Shown piece after piece: positions 17,930 through 26,699 of a stretch of 58,819 nt of DNA. The stretch spans positions 1 to 58,819 of the forward strand of contig NZ_JADEXR010000025.1 of NCBI RefSeq assembly GCF_015206995.1, in the 5' to 3' direction. This DNA comes from an aff. Roholtiella sp. LEGE 12411. GTDB taxonomy: Bacteria > Cyanobacteriota > Cyanobacteriia > Cyanobacteriales > Nostocaceae. The number at the start of each line of letters is the position of its first letter. Position 1 is the first letter of the stretch. The notes beneath the pieces were generated by a model. That model was not told the origin of the DNA, did no database searches, and saw nothing but the letters and a program-made list of their open reading frames with translations. Made by a program: the position numbers and the translations under genes.

Positions 17930-18760
17930 ATGCGTATTCACGCTGTTCAGAGCGGACTTGTAACCATCAAAACTTGTCAGTGCTATGGCAAAGGTCATGG
18001 TGCTATGCGTCTGGTAAACACGATTCTTGACCGCAACTGGGCTGAGCCTTTACCCATTTATAGCTGGGCAATTGAGCATCCAGAAGGCATTATCTTAATC
18101 GATACAGGCGAAACTGCACGCACCATAGAACCGGGTTACTTCCCTTGGTGGAACCCTTATTTTCAGCTGAGTATCAAACCATGTTTGCAACCTGAAGACG
18201 AGGTGAATTTTCGGTTACGAGCTTTGGGCATAGAACCAAATGATGTACGTTGGGTAATTCTCACTCATCTACACACAGACCATATAGGCGGTCTGCACCA
18301 TTTTCCTAACGCCGAAATTATTATTTCTCGTAGAGAGTATGAACTAACTGGTGGTTGGCGCGGACAGCTAAGAGGTTATTTAACTCAGCGTTGGCCAGAG
18401 TGGTTAAACCCTCACCTAATCGAGTATGAATCTCAGCCAATTGGGCCTTTTTTAGAGAGTTACCCGCTGACAAAAGCTGGAGATGTCAGGTTAATTCCTA
18501 CAGAAGGTCATACTGGGGGGCACTTGTCTGTTTTGGTACAAGCTGACGGACTATCTTTATTTTTTGCTGGTGATGCTTCTTACACTCAGCAACTAATGTT
18601 GGATCAGATTGTTGACGGTGTTGCTCAAGATGAAGAAAAATCTCGCCAGACACTAAAGCTGATTTTGCAGTACATACAGGAATTTCCTACAGTCTATCTT
18701 CCGAGTCACGACCCTGATGCTGCTCACAGGTTAGCAGAGCGAACCATTATTTCAGTCTAA
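17930..18760 (+). CDS. Metallo-beta-lactamase-fold hydrolase, N-acyl homoserine lactonase-like
   Basis: A 276-residue soluble di-zinc hydrolase. The metal site HLHTDHIGG follows VILT (near residue 105), later ligands are His in EGHTGGH and Asp in FFAGDAS, and the last His is in YLPSHDPDA. The N-terminal strand pattern (PIYSWAIEHPEGIILIDTGE) and overall length match the AHL-lactonase branch (AiiA/AttM). It could open a lactone made by the cluster's oxidases (for instance a Baeyer-Villiger-like or P450 product) or quench quorum signals. Orientation and position (between the P450 and the glycosidase) favour membership of the cluster. The ATG at 17930 matches the family start. Confidence 0.85.
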   Translation: MRIHAVQSGLVTIKTCQCYGKGHGAMRLVNTILDRNWAEPLPIYSWAIEHPEGIILIDTGETARTIEPGYFPWWNPYFQLSIKPCLQPEDEVNFRLRALGIEPNDVRWVILTHLHTDHIGGLHHFPNAEIIISRREYELTGGWRGQLRGYLTQRWPEWLNPHLIEYESQPIGPFLESYPLTKAGDVRLIPTEGHTGGHLSVLVQADGLSLFFAGDASYTQQLMLDQIVDGVAQDEEKSRQTLKLILQYIQEFPTVYLPSHDPDAAHRLAERTIISV

Positions 18761-18792
18761 TTACTTTGATTATTTCTAAAGGAGTTATTTCT

Positions 18793-21030
18793 ATGTCAGA
18801 CGCACAAACAAAGCCACTTACCGACAAAGCTCGCTTCTCACCTTTACCAGATTCATTCATGTTTGGTGTTGCTACAGCTGACCATCAATGCGAAGCTTAT
18901 GACTCCCGCTATGAAGACATTCGGGATGTGTGGGAGCGTCGTCGCGCCCTGACAATTAGGGGTCAAGCAACTGACTTTTGGCATCGCTACGCCGAAGATA
19001 TAGCCTTAGCCAAGTCTCTTGGTTGCAAGATGTTCCGTTTTTCTATCGCCTGGTCGCGGGTAGAACCTAAACCTGGTCAGTTTAATGAGGAAGCCTTTGA
19101 ACACTATCGCCAAGTGATTGAAACTATTCGATCGCATGGTATGGAACCTATGGCCACTCTGCATCACTTCACCCATCCCATCCATGTTGAAGAACGGGGG
19201 GGTTTAATTTCCCCAGATTTCCCATCCATTTTCGCCACTTATGCCAAAGAAGTTGCTCAGCGTTTGGGCCCCTTAGTGCGCTACTGGATTAGCTTTAACG
19301 AACCCAGTCAACTCATTTATGGCTATGTCAAACCTTGGTGGGAGAGAGCTTATTTTATGCCACCCGGTTTAGATCGAGGCGCAACCATCGCCGACCAGAT
19401 GACCGCAGTCCGCAAACTGATGCGAAATTTGTTCATAGCACATACTAATGCTAGAACTATTCTCAAGCAAGTCAACCCAGATGCTCAAGTAGGAGCAAAC
19501 CCCATGTTGTTGGGTCTACCCTTATGGTTGCAAAAACTGGTGGATCGCAACGTCATGAATCTCCGCAGTCCTGAAGACTTCGTTGCTCAAGGAAAACGTT
19601 TCAGTGAGCGGGCTTTGCTGGAAAAAGGCCAGGTAGATGTAGTGATTGCTACCTTGACTGTAACGCAGGAGCGACAACAGCAAGTGGCTTTCTCCGAGGC
19701 ATACTATCAAGCAGGTCAATTTTTACTGGTGAAGTCAGCAAATCCAATTCAGCGACTCGAAGATGTCGATGGCAAACCTATAGCAGTGGTTAAAAGCACT
19801 ACCGCCGAATCTACTGTATATCAACTATTTCCCGCAGCCAATATCCAAGTAGTAGAGAATCATGCTGATGCTCTCAGAGCGTTGGATTACGAGCAAATCA
19901 GCGCCATCCTCGCTGATGACAGCATTTTGTTAGGAATCGCACAGCAGTTTCCGGGGCAATATCGGCTCGTTGGTAAAAATGGTGAAGGGCTAACTGAAGA
20001 AAATTATGCGGCTGCTGTAGTTAAAGGCGATCGCGAGTTGCTCAATGCTGTAGACATAGCAGTGCGAAACTTCAAAGAATCCGGTGCTTGGGCTACCAGT
20101 TATGCTCGCTACTTCCCCGATCAACCAGTGCCAGAACCGCCCCGCCTAGGCAGACGCTCAACCCTAGCTGACATCACACATCAAGGAGAGGAGCAACCCC
20201 CAGCGCCTAACAAACCCCTGCCCAAACCTCTACTGCGTCGGATTCAAGACCGGGGTTATTTAATTGTTGCCGTTAAAGATAATGTTCCTGGGTTTGGCTA
20301 TCGCAACCCAGAAACAGGTGAATTCAGCGGCTTAGAAATCGATCTAGCTCGTGCTTTAGCAAAGCAAATTTTCGGTGATCCTAGCAAAGTTAAATTTCAA
20401 GCCGTTGCTACTCAGGAACGCTTGCCTGTACTGCGCTCTGTTGTAAGATTGTTTGATCCCATCTTGAAGATTTTCGGCGCTCTCTCAACATCACTGACAA
20501 GTAACTGGTGGCATCTTGGCATGGCTGGAAAACTGCCAACATTCCTCTGTCCTCAAGAATGCGTCGATCAGCAAGATTTTGTCGGGTTTGACTACTATTG
20601 GGGCATCAGCAATTTACGACTTAACCGCATTCAGCAGTTGATGGATGCAGCTTTCGGGCGTTTCGGTAATGCACCAGTCTGGCCTGGCATACTCTACGAT
20701 ATGCTCAAGTTCCACAGCCAATTATTTCCCGGTAAGGAGATTTTCATTGTTGAGAACGGCTGTGTTGATGTAGCTGATAAAGTTGTCAAACGCGAGGAAT
20801 ACATTGGCCAGCATATCCAGCAAGTGCAACGCGCTCGTCACGACGGTGTAAATGTGGTGGGCTATGTTTCTTGGTGTATTACTTCTAACCGTGAATGGGG
20901 TCTGAAGTTTGGCCCGGATAGCGATTTTGGTCTATATCATGTTGACCTAGATAATGACCCAGAATTAAAGCGCCAAGCGACTCTGGCTGCAACTGCGTAC
21001 CGGGAAATTATTCAAAAAGGTGGTGTTTGA
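18793..21030 (+). CDS. Family 1 glycoside hydrolase with an inserted, circularly permuted solute-binding domain
   Basis: A 745-residue chimera. GH1 part A (residues about 15-270) has MFGVATADHQCEA, the FSIAWSRVEP strand and the acid/base WISFNEPSQ (E170). GH1 part B (about 555-745) has FVGFDYYWG, the nucleophile FIVENGC (E654) and YVSWCITSNREWG, so both catalytic Glu are present. Between them lies a bacterial SBP_3-like domain in swapped order: the second lobe first (about 277-441, DVVIATLTVTQERQQQVAFS), a Pro-rich linker (442-479), then the first lobe (480-549, LLRRIQDRGYLIVAVKDNVP...FSGLEIDLARALAK, QERLPVLRS). No signal peptide, so it is likely cytosolic. AAAGGAGTT at 18779-18787 fixes the ATG at 18793 rather than 18766. 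It may be an allosteric beta-glycosidase sensing a small molecule; this is inference. Confidence 0.88.
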   Translation: MSDAQTKPLTDKARFSPLPDSFMFGVATADHQCEAYDSRYEDIRDVWERRRALTIRGQATDFWHRYAEDIALAKSLGCKMFRFSIAWSRVEPKPGQFNEEAFEHYRQVIETIRSHGMEPMATLHHFTHPIHVEERGGLISPDFPSIFATYAKEVAQRLGPLVRYWISFNEPSQLIYGYVKPWWERAYFMPPGLDRGATIADQMTAVRKLMRNLFIAHTNARTILKQVNPDAQVGANPMLLGLPLWLQKLVDRNVMNLRSPEDFVAQGKRFSERALLEKGQVDVVIATLTVTQERQQQVAFSEAYYQAGQFLLVKSANPIQRLEDVDGKPIAVVKSTTAESTVYQLFPAANIQVVENHADALRALDYEQISAILADDSILLGIAQQFPGQYRLVGKNGEGLTEENYAAAVVKGDRELLNAVDIAVRNFKESGAWATSYARYFPDQPVPEPPRLGRRSTLADITHQGEEQPPAPNKPLPKPLLRRIQDRGYLIVAVKDNVPGFGYRNPETGEFSGLEIDLARALAKQIFGDPSKVKFQAVATQERLPVLRSVVRLFDPILKIFGALSTSLTSNWWHLGMAGKLPTFLCPQECVDQQDFVGFDYYWGISNLRLNRIQQLMDAAFGRFGNAPVWPGILYDMLKFHSQLFPGKEIFIVENGCVDVADKVVKREEYIGQHIQQVQRARHDGVNVVGYVSWCITSNREWGLKFGPDSDFGLYHVDLDNDPELKRQATLAATAYREIIQKGGV

Positions 21031-21140
21031 ATTGTATAAATCAATGCGACTCACACAAAAACAATCTTTAAGTTCGGCAATTATTGGTATTCTTATCAGT
21101 GTGTTAAGAACCTGATATTTGCTAAATAGAACTCAAAGTA

Positions 21141-22175
21141 ATGCCTAGAGACAATTATGTAAGTAACTTTTGGCGATCGCATAATTTTCGCTTGGAGCCT
21201 TGGGGGAATGACTACGAGCCACCAATTCAAATCAGCGAAGAGCTTTTCCTGTGTGAAAGTGATGTTAACCCTACAGTAGAAACTGAAAATTGGGACTGTT
21301 TTCAATCTCCCCAGGCGCGATCGCTACCTAATCGGCTTATCTTTATCGATGGGCGTCGTCGGCTAGACGCTGCGCTTGTGGGTGGCAATGGCAACACAAT
21401 TTTTTACGGTATTTTCGGTACGATCGCTGTAGGTGCTGTAGTATTAGATCGCTCTGTGCCCCAAGCTAGTTGCTCTCAAATCAGTATTCGCCGAGTTTTA
21501 GGTTTTGGCGGTGAACAAGAAGCTGTCTTAACTCGCATTCCTTGTTTTTTGGGAAGCAAAGCAGAATTAGTCTATGAACCAGTTAAACCTAGTCAAGATA
21601 ATACTCCCGAAGTCCGAGGCTTAATTGTCCAAAATGCCATGCTAGCCGCAGAAGAACAGTTAGTAACCAAACAGATGGCAAAAGATCTGGATACTTTAGT
21701 GATTCGGGATGGGCGATTGTCTTATAACTCGCCTGATTTTCTTTTGGGTTATGTGAAAACAATGCACAAAAATTACTTAAGTGAAAAATATGCTGCATTG
21801 TTATGGGAGTTAGCACCGGGAGAGCGATCGCCTATTTTCTTAATTGCAGAAAAAAATCGCCCCCGTTATTCATGGTATTTAAAATCTGGTACTTCTCAAG
21901 TTAGTTCAGAAATACTTGGGAACCAAGGCTTACATGGGATTGTGCGACTGGAATTATCTAGCGAAATATCTTTAGAAACAGCTAAAGAAATAGCTAATCA
22001 AACTTGTTATTTAATTCCCCATTACGCTTCCCATCCATCACAAGATCCCCGCGCATCACAAAATCTCGCACCCGTTAGCGCTTTAGAACGGGAATTAGGA
22101 AGAAGAATGGGTAATGCAATACTAATTAAGCGACGGCTGCAATCATTTCTGGCATCTTTGGGAGATCATAAATGA
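21141..22175 (+). CDS. NurA-like DNA repair nuclease
   Basis: A 344-residue protein resembling cyanobacterial NurA-domain proteins that pair with a HerA ATPase. Supporting features are FIDGRRRLDAALVG (candidate first metal Asp in the first strand, residues about 68-82), a second acidic block DTLVIRDGRLSY (about 183-195), and LYSxK-like KTMHKNYLS. NurA is a 5'-3' exonuclease in end resection, acting with HerA in the cytosol. The stop codon overlaps the start of the downstream HerA-like stub by 4 bases, the usual nurA-herA operon layout. Since herA is broken here, the nuclease may be an orphan. Family assignment is by motif and context only. Confidence 0.65.
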   Translation: MPRDNYVSNFWRSHNFRLEPWGNDYEPPIQISEELFLCESDVNPTVETENWDCFQSPQARSLPNRLIFIDGRRRLDAALVGGNGNTIFYGIFGTIAVGAVVLDRSVPQASCSQISIRRVLGFGGEQEAVLTRIPCFLGSKAELVYEPVKPSQDNTPEVRGLIVQNAMLAAEEQLVTKQMAKDLDTLVIRDGRLSYNSPDFLLGYVKTMHKNYLSEKYAALLWELAPGERSPIFLIAEKNRPRYSWYLKSGTSQVSSEILGNQGLHGIVRLELSSEISLETAKEIANQTCYLIPHYASHPSQDPRASQNLAPVSALERELGRRMGNAILIKRRLQSFLASLGDHK

Positions 22176-22282
22176 CATCTTCTGAACCAATCGGTTTTGT
22201 ACTAGATACTAAAGAAGCTACTCCCTTGGAATTTTGGATAGCAGTGGATGTAAAAAAAGTTTTACGGCTAGATCAGGATTAG
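22172..22282 (+). pseudogene. HerA-like ATPase, N-terminal stub (36 codons)
   Basis: Starts with ATG overlapping the NurA stop (ATGA). The 36 residues, including EPIGFVLDTKEATPLEFWIA, look like the opening of the HAS-barrel found at the start of HerA-like helicases in cyanobacteria. The frame then ends at TAG (22280-22282) and no ATPase core (Walker A/B) follows in any frame before the next gene. A deletion appears to have removed the rest of the gene. Confidence 0.6.
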
Positions 22283-22376
22283 AGCTTGGATTTCCACTCA
22301 AAAGTTTTGAACTGGTGAAATTCTTGCGTTTATCCACCCAATGTGATATCTGAAATTAAGGGAGCAGATATTATAA

Positions 22377-23651
22377 ATGTTGATCGAGGGCTGTGTGGCA
22401 ATAATTACACCAAAACTTCTATTTGCCGACGACTGCTTAGAAGACCGGGAAACTTATCGACGCTACTTGCTGGGGGATAAGCAACGCACCTACAATATTT
22501 TAGAGGCAGAAACCGGAGAAGAGGCGCTGTTATTTTGTTGCCAACAAATTCCGGACGTAATTTTGCTTGATTATCTGCTACCAGATATGGATGGGCTAGA
22601 AATTTTAAGTCAGCTGAAGACTCAGTTTGGTAAAACAAACCTTCCAGTCATAATGCTAACTGGTCAGGGAAATGAACAGATAGCAGTACAGGCGATGAAA
22701 AGTGGTGCTGCTGACTACTTGGTTAAAAGAGATACTACGTCACAAAGCCTTCGTCTTGCTATCCAAAATATACTGGAAAGTGTGAGCAAGCCGCTAAAAG
22801 ATGAGGTATGTTCACATCCACGGGAATTCTTTGGCGTAGTGGAGAACAGCCATAAATCTATTTTCACTGTTGATACTGACCTAACTGAGAAAAAACAACT
22901 TTCAGCCCAGTTTTCTAGGGCACAACGGCTAGAGAGCCTTGGTATTATAGCAAGTGCGATTGCACATGATTTGAATAACGTACTGACGCCGATTCTGATA
23001 ATTGCTCAACTGCTGCCACTTCATCTGCCCAATTGTAATGAGCAGAATCGGCAACTACTGACAATATTAGAGGATAACTCTAAACGCGGTGTTGAACTGG
23101 TCAAACAAATTCTGTCTTATGCACGGGGAGCGCAAGGAAAGCGAGTTCCTTTACAAATAAAATATTTGCTTAAGGAAATTGAGCAGACTGCCAAAAATAC
23201 GTTTCCAAAATCAATTGAAATCCGCACTAATATACCAGCGCAAGATATTTGGATGGTTTCGGCAGACTCTACCCAATTACATCAGGTATTGATGAATCTG
23301 TGTGTAAATGCTCGTGATGCCATGCCACAGGGGGGCACACTAACTATTTCTGCTGAAAATCTATTTTGTGATCAAAACTGTGTCGGGCGGAATTTGGAGG
23401 CAGAAGTGGGTGATTACGTGCTCATAACCGTTTCGGACACAGGATGCGGTATACCACAAGAGTTGTTAGAGCAAATTTTTCAACCGTTTTTTACAACCAA
23501 AGATACGAGCCAAGGTACGGGATTAGGGCTTTCTATTGTTGTTAATATCATCAAAAACCACGGTGGTTTTGTCAAAGTGTATAGCGAGGTAGGTAAAGGT
23601 AGCCAGTTTCAAGTTTACTTGCCAGCCAATGACGCAGAAGCAATGCTGTAA
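22377..23651 (+). CDS. Hybrid receiver-histidine kinase
   Basis: A 424-residue soluble two-component protein with a receiver domain first (residues about 12-135: acidic pair D18/D19, phospho-acceptor D65 in VILLDYLLPDMDG, and K117 in YLVKRD) and a kinase second. The H-box is IASAIAHDLNN with H197, followed by N-box NLCVNARDAMPQGG, G1 DTGCGIP, F-box and G2 GTGLGLS. No membrane segments, so the signal reaches it through the receiver or an unseen partner. The linker between receiver and H-box (about 135-180) is short and may hold a shrunken PAS remnant. No cognate regulator lies next to it; both neighbours are unrelated. The ATG at 22377 is the longest start, with no clear ribosome site. Confidence 0.88.
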   Translation: MLIEGCVAIITPKLLFADDCLEDRETYRRYLLGDKQRTYNILEAETGEEALLFCCQQIPDVILLDYLLPDMDGLEILSQLKTQFGKTNLPVIMLTGQGNEQIAVQAMKSGAADYLVKRDTTSQSLRLAIQNILESVSKPLKDEVCSHPREFFGVVENSHKSIFTVDTDLTEKKQLSAQFSRAQRLESLGIIASAIAHDLNNVLTPILIIAQLLPLHLPNCNEQNRQLLTILEDNSKRGVELVKQILSYARGAQGKRVPLQIKYLLKEIEQTAKNTFPKSIEIRTNIPAQDIWMVSADSTQLHQVLMNLCVNARDAMPQGGTLTISAENLFCDQNCVGRNLEAEVGDYVLITVSDTGCGIPQELLEQIFQPFFTTKDTSQGTGLGLSIVVNIIKNHGGFVKVYSEVGKGSQFQVYLPANDAEAML

Positions 23652-23690
23652 ACTTTAGCAATTATCACTATGGATTAGGAACAAATAATT

Positions 23691-24341
23691 ATGACTTCTT
23701 TACTAATCATCGTGGGAATGGGTGAAGGTAATGGATTAGCGATCGCCCGTCGTTTTGCTAAAGAAGGTTTTGCGATCGCCATGATTGCTCGCAACCAAAG
23801 TAAGTTACAGGAGTATCGAGAGCAGTTGCAAGGGTCAGGCTATGAAGTATATGACTTTGTGGCTGATGCGGGTGATGAAGCTTCTTTAAAATCAGCATTT
23901 GCCTCTATTCAAGAGCAGTTGGGAAATCCAGATGTGCTTGTTTACAATGCGGCGGTTCCAAGAATGGAAAATGTTCTGAATACATCTTTTGAGACACTAG
24001 TCAATGATTTTAAGGTGAATATTGCTGGCGCATTAGTAGCAGCCCAAGCCGTTATCCCAGCAATGCAAGCACAGGGTAAGGGAACAATTCTGTTGACTGG
24101 CGGTGGATTTGCTTTGTATCCCAGTCCTGATTTTGCCTCGCTCTCTATTGGTAAAGCTGGTATTCGCAGTTTGGCTAACACGCTTGCAGGTGCTTTAAAA
24201 AGTCCAAATATTCGGGTGGGAACAATCACAATTTGCGGTACAGTGGACGCGGCAGACCCCAAATACAGTCCCGATCGCATTGCAGATAAATACTGGGAAT
24301 TTCATACTACTCAAGATTCTGAAACAGAAGTGGTGTATTAG
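23691..24341 (+). CDS. SDR-family protein lacking the catalytic tyrosine
   Basis: A 216-residue short-chain dehydrogenase fold. The nucleotide motif is [15 protein letters not shown] (residues about 8-22), NAA is at VYNAAVP, and the catalytic Ser region is [10 protein letters not shown]. The YxxxK motif reads LSIGKAG: the lysine is kept but the tyrosine is leucine, so normal SDR chemistry is doubtful. It ends soon after the conserved core and is somewhat short (about 240-250 residues are usual). Possible roles are a binding or regulatory protein, or an atypical reductase. It lies 40 bp downstream of the kinase gene. Confidence 0.8.
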   Translation: MTSLLIIVGMGEGNGLAIARRFAKEGFAIAMIARNQSKLQEYREQLQGSGYEVYDFVADAGDEASLKSAFASIQEQLGNPDVLVYNAAVPRMENVLNTSFETLVNDFKVNIAGALVAAQAVIPAMQAQGKGTILLTGGGFALYPSPDFASLSIGKAGIRSLANTLAGALKSPNIRVGTITICGTVDAADPKYSPDRIADKYWEFHTTQDSETEVVY

Positions 24342-24357
24342 TAGGAGTCGCAGCCAG

Positions 24358-24495
24358 ATGGAGATTTCAGCCGGATTACCCCCAATTTATGCAGATACGC
24401 CGATTCAATTGGCATCTGCCCAAGTCATTGCTTCGTTTCCAGCCAATACCTTTCTAGAAAATTTGGCGATCGCTAGTCATTTTTGTACGTGTTAA
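24358..24495 (+). pseudogene. SMP-30/gluconolactonase-like N-terminal stub (45 codons)
   Basis: ATG at 24358 with AGGAG at 24343-24347. The encoded segment, including [20 protein letters not shown], resembles the start of SMP-30/gluconolactonase/LRE-family beta-propeller proteins in cyanobacteria. The frame stops at 24493-24495 after a HIP1 site and a foreign-looking tail, and no propeller follows. It is probably a truncated gene. Confidence 0.45.
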
Positions 24496-24545
24496 TTAAT
24501 CTTTTGAATACTTTCTTTACACCCTTGTTCCGCGGCTTACCTCCT

Positions 24546-25454
24546 TTAAGGAATAGAAATTGATCGCAATAATCGCTCAACAACAGTTCGAGAACTGCGT
24601 CCTCCCCTAGGGATGAGGCGATGACAAAGAACGTGAGGAGCAAGAAATTTTACATCATCGGGAATTGCATAATCACGTCCTAGCAGAAAAGCTAGCGCTT
24701 GGGTAGCTCGTTGTAATCCTAATGTGCCGCGTGGACTAGCACCAAGGGCAATTTCTTCGTCTTGTCGTGTTGCCCTCACCAATTCGAGGATGTACTTTTG
24801 CAAGGAGGCTGCTACTCTTACCTGAGAACAAATGTCACGTAATTCTTGTACCTCTGTCAAAGTAATACAAGGTTGCAAATCAGCAACCTTAACACCCTTT
24901 TGAAGGCTTTGCAGCATCTGGAATTCTTCTGCCTCAGAAGGATAGCCCAAACTTAACGACAACATAAATCGATCCATTTGCGCTTCTGGCAGGGGAAAAG
25001 TACCTTGATACTCAATAGGGTTTTGGGTGGCAATGACAAAGAAGGGTTGGGGAACAGCACGGGAGACACCATCGACTGTTACCTGATGCTCCTCCATGAC
25101 TTCCAGTAAAGCTGACTGAGTGCGGGGTGTAGCCCGGTTGATTTCGTCGGCTAGCAACACATTGGCAAATATTGGCCCAGAAAGAAAAGTAAATTCGCCG
25201 CTTTTTGGGTTCCAGATGTTGGTACCAGTGATGTCAGTTGGCAATAAATCAGGGGTGCATTGTAAGCGTTGAAATTTGCCATCTATGGAACGAGCTAGGG
25301 ATTTTGCGAGCAGAGTTTTGCCAACGCCAGGAACATCCTCTAGCAGGGCATGACCACCGCCTAATAGAGCGACTAGCACTAAGCGTATAGCCTCGGTTTT
25401 GCCAACGATGGTATAAGCCAGATTTTGTGTTAGAGCGTCAATTTTTTCTCTCAT
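24546..25454 (-). CDS. MoxR-type AAA+ ATPase
   Basis: A 302-residue chaperone-like ATPase. Walker A is EDVPGVGKTLLAKSLA, Walker B is VLLADEINRATPRTQSALLE, sensor 1 is FFVIATQNPIEYQGTFPLPE, with arginines at LDRFMLSL-type MDRFML and a C-terminal lid (LGASPRGTLGLQRATQA). MoxR proteins help mature or insert metal cofactors and often act with von Willebrand A proteins; none is encoded next to it. The open frame extends upstream through repeat-derived codons (NSQFPNPNSPIP), so the ATG at 25454 (MREKIDALTQNL), where the conserved part begins, is the real start. Confidence 0.9.
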   Translation of the reverse strand: MREKIDALTQNLAYTIVGKTEAIRLVLVALLGGGHALLEDVPGVGKTLLAKSLARSIDGKFQRLQCTPDLLPTDITGTNIWNPKSGEFTFLSGPIFANVLLADEINRATPRTQSALLEVMEEHQVTVDGVSRAVPQPFFVIATQNPIEYQGTFPLPEAQMDRFMLSLSLGYPSEAEEFQMLQSLQKGVKVADLQPCITLTEVQELRDICSQVRVAASLQKYILELVRATRQDEEIALGASPRGTLGLQRATQALAFLLGRDYAIPDDVKFLAPHVLCHRLIPRGGRSSRTVVERLLRSISIP

Positions 25455-25550
25455 GTACTGTGGGATTGGGGAATTGGGATTGGGGAATTGGGAATTGGGC
25501 ATTGTCAGTAATTTTTGACTATGCCCTATGCTCCATGCCCGATTTATTGT
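25455..25550. repeat. STRR spacer between moxR-like gene and ribF
   Basis: Degenerate GGGATTG/GGGAATT heptamers followed by ATGCCC-type words. It is translated in the upstream extension of the ATPase frame but has no protein-like conservation. Confidence 0.7.
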
Positions 25551-25556
25551 TCCCAC

Positions 25557-26699
25557 TCAGCACTCAATACTCAAAACTTCTCTAGCAGCAATGCAATCAA
25601 GTTGAATTTGTGTTTTCAGGGCTTCTAAAGAAGGAAATTTTTGTTCAGGGCGTAAAAATTTTGCTAGTTGCACAACCAGCTTTTTGCCATATAAGTCACC
25701 AGACCACTCAAACAAATGTACTTCCGCAGATGAATAAGTACCATTTACAGTTGGGCGGTTGCCGATATTCATTACACCCAAGCTCTGAATAGGAGAAGTA
25801 TTTGGCGTTTCACTATGTATGAAAACGCGGACTGCATAAACCCCTTGGCGAGGTAAAAACTTTTCTTTTGGGAGTTGGAGATTGGCGGTGGGAAAGCCAA
25901 TAGTTCTGCCCAGTTGTTGGCCTTGAACAACAACACCACTTAGGGTGTAGGGACGTCCTAGTAGGAGATTTGCATTTTCAATGTCGCCGTGCTCAAGTGT
26001 TTGGCGAATCAGTGAAGTGCTAATACGCGCTTGCGGTGTTGGATCAATGTTAACATCCGTACTTTCTGGTGGTACGCCTGTATAAGTTTGTAAAGGGACG
26101 ATGGTAACTGGAATACTGTACTTGGCAGCGAGTAATTGCAAATCTTTAGCAGTGCCACTGCGCTTTTCGCCAAAACAAAAATCTTCCCCGATGCTAATTT
26201 TTTGACATCGCAGTTGCTGTACGAGAATTTTTTCCACGAACTCTTCGGGGGTCAAAGCAGATAATTCTTTGTCAAAAGGCAGCAGGACTAATTGTTCTAC
26301 CCCAAGCGATCGCAGTTGTTCAACTTTTTCATCCAGTGGCGTTAACAAAGTCCGAGGTTTCCCTGTAAAAAACTCCTGTGGATGGGGATCAAAGGTGACA
26401 ACTGTCGAGTGGATACGTTCGTTTGGTGATGCTAGAGGTGCAGAAGAGGGGGGATGAGAGGATGGGGGGAAAGATGAAGAATGACTTTCTTTTCCAATCT
26501 CCCTCTCTCCCTCTGTTTGTCTATCCCACTCTCGCCCTCCCTCTTGTCTCCTTGCTTGCTGCAAAACTGGTTGAATTACTCTTTGATGACCAAGATGGAC
26601 ACCGTCAAATTTGCCAAGAGCAACAGTGGTTGGTGTTAGAGCCAATTCGGTCGAAGAAGCAACCCACACAGAACACCCATTTTGAGACAGATTTAGCAC
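25557..26699 (-). CDS. ribF: Bifunctional riboflavin kinase/FAD synthetase
   Basis: Makes FMN from riboflavin and FAD from FMN. The N-terminal nucleotidyltransferase part has ALGKFDGVHLGHQRVI (about 28-43) and later TPEEFVEKILV and GEDFCFGEKRSG; the C-terminal flavokinase has GRPYTLSGVVVQGQQLGRTI followed by GFPTANLQLP and GVMNIGNRPTVNG. At 380 residues it is longer than usual (about 310-340). The excess is a low-complexity stretch at about 50-95 (RQTEGEREIGKES, SSSFPPSSHPPSSAPLAS) placed just before VVTFDPHPQEFF, encoded by purine-rich repeat DNA that stays in frame. The enzyme core is otherwise complete. Confidence 0.93.
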   Translation of the reverse strand: MLNLSQNGCSVWVASSTELALTPTTVALGKFDGVHLGHQRVIQPVLQQARRQEGGREWDRQTEGEREIGKESHSSSFPPSSHPPSSAPLASPNERIHSTVVTFDPHPQEFFTGKPRTLLTPLDEKVEQLRSLGVEQLVLLPFDKELSALTPEEFVEKILVQQLRCQKISIGEDFCFGEKRSGTAKDLQLLAAKYSIPVTIVPLQTYTGVPPESTDVNIDPTPQARISTSLIRQTLEHGDIENANLLLGRPYTLSGVVVQGQQLGRTIGFPTANLQLPKEKFLPRQGVYAVRVFIHSETPNTSPIQSLGVMNIGNRPTVNGTYSSAEVHLFEWSGDLYGKKLVVQLAKFLRPEQKFPSLEALKTQIQLDCIAAREVLSIEC

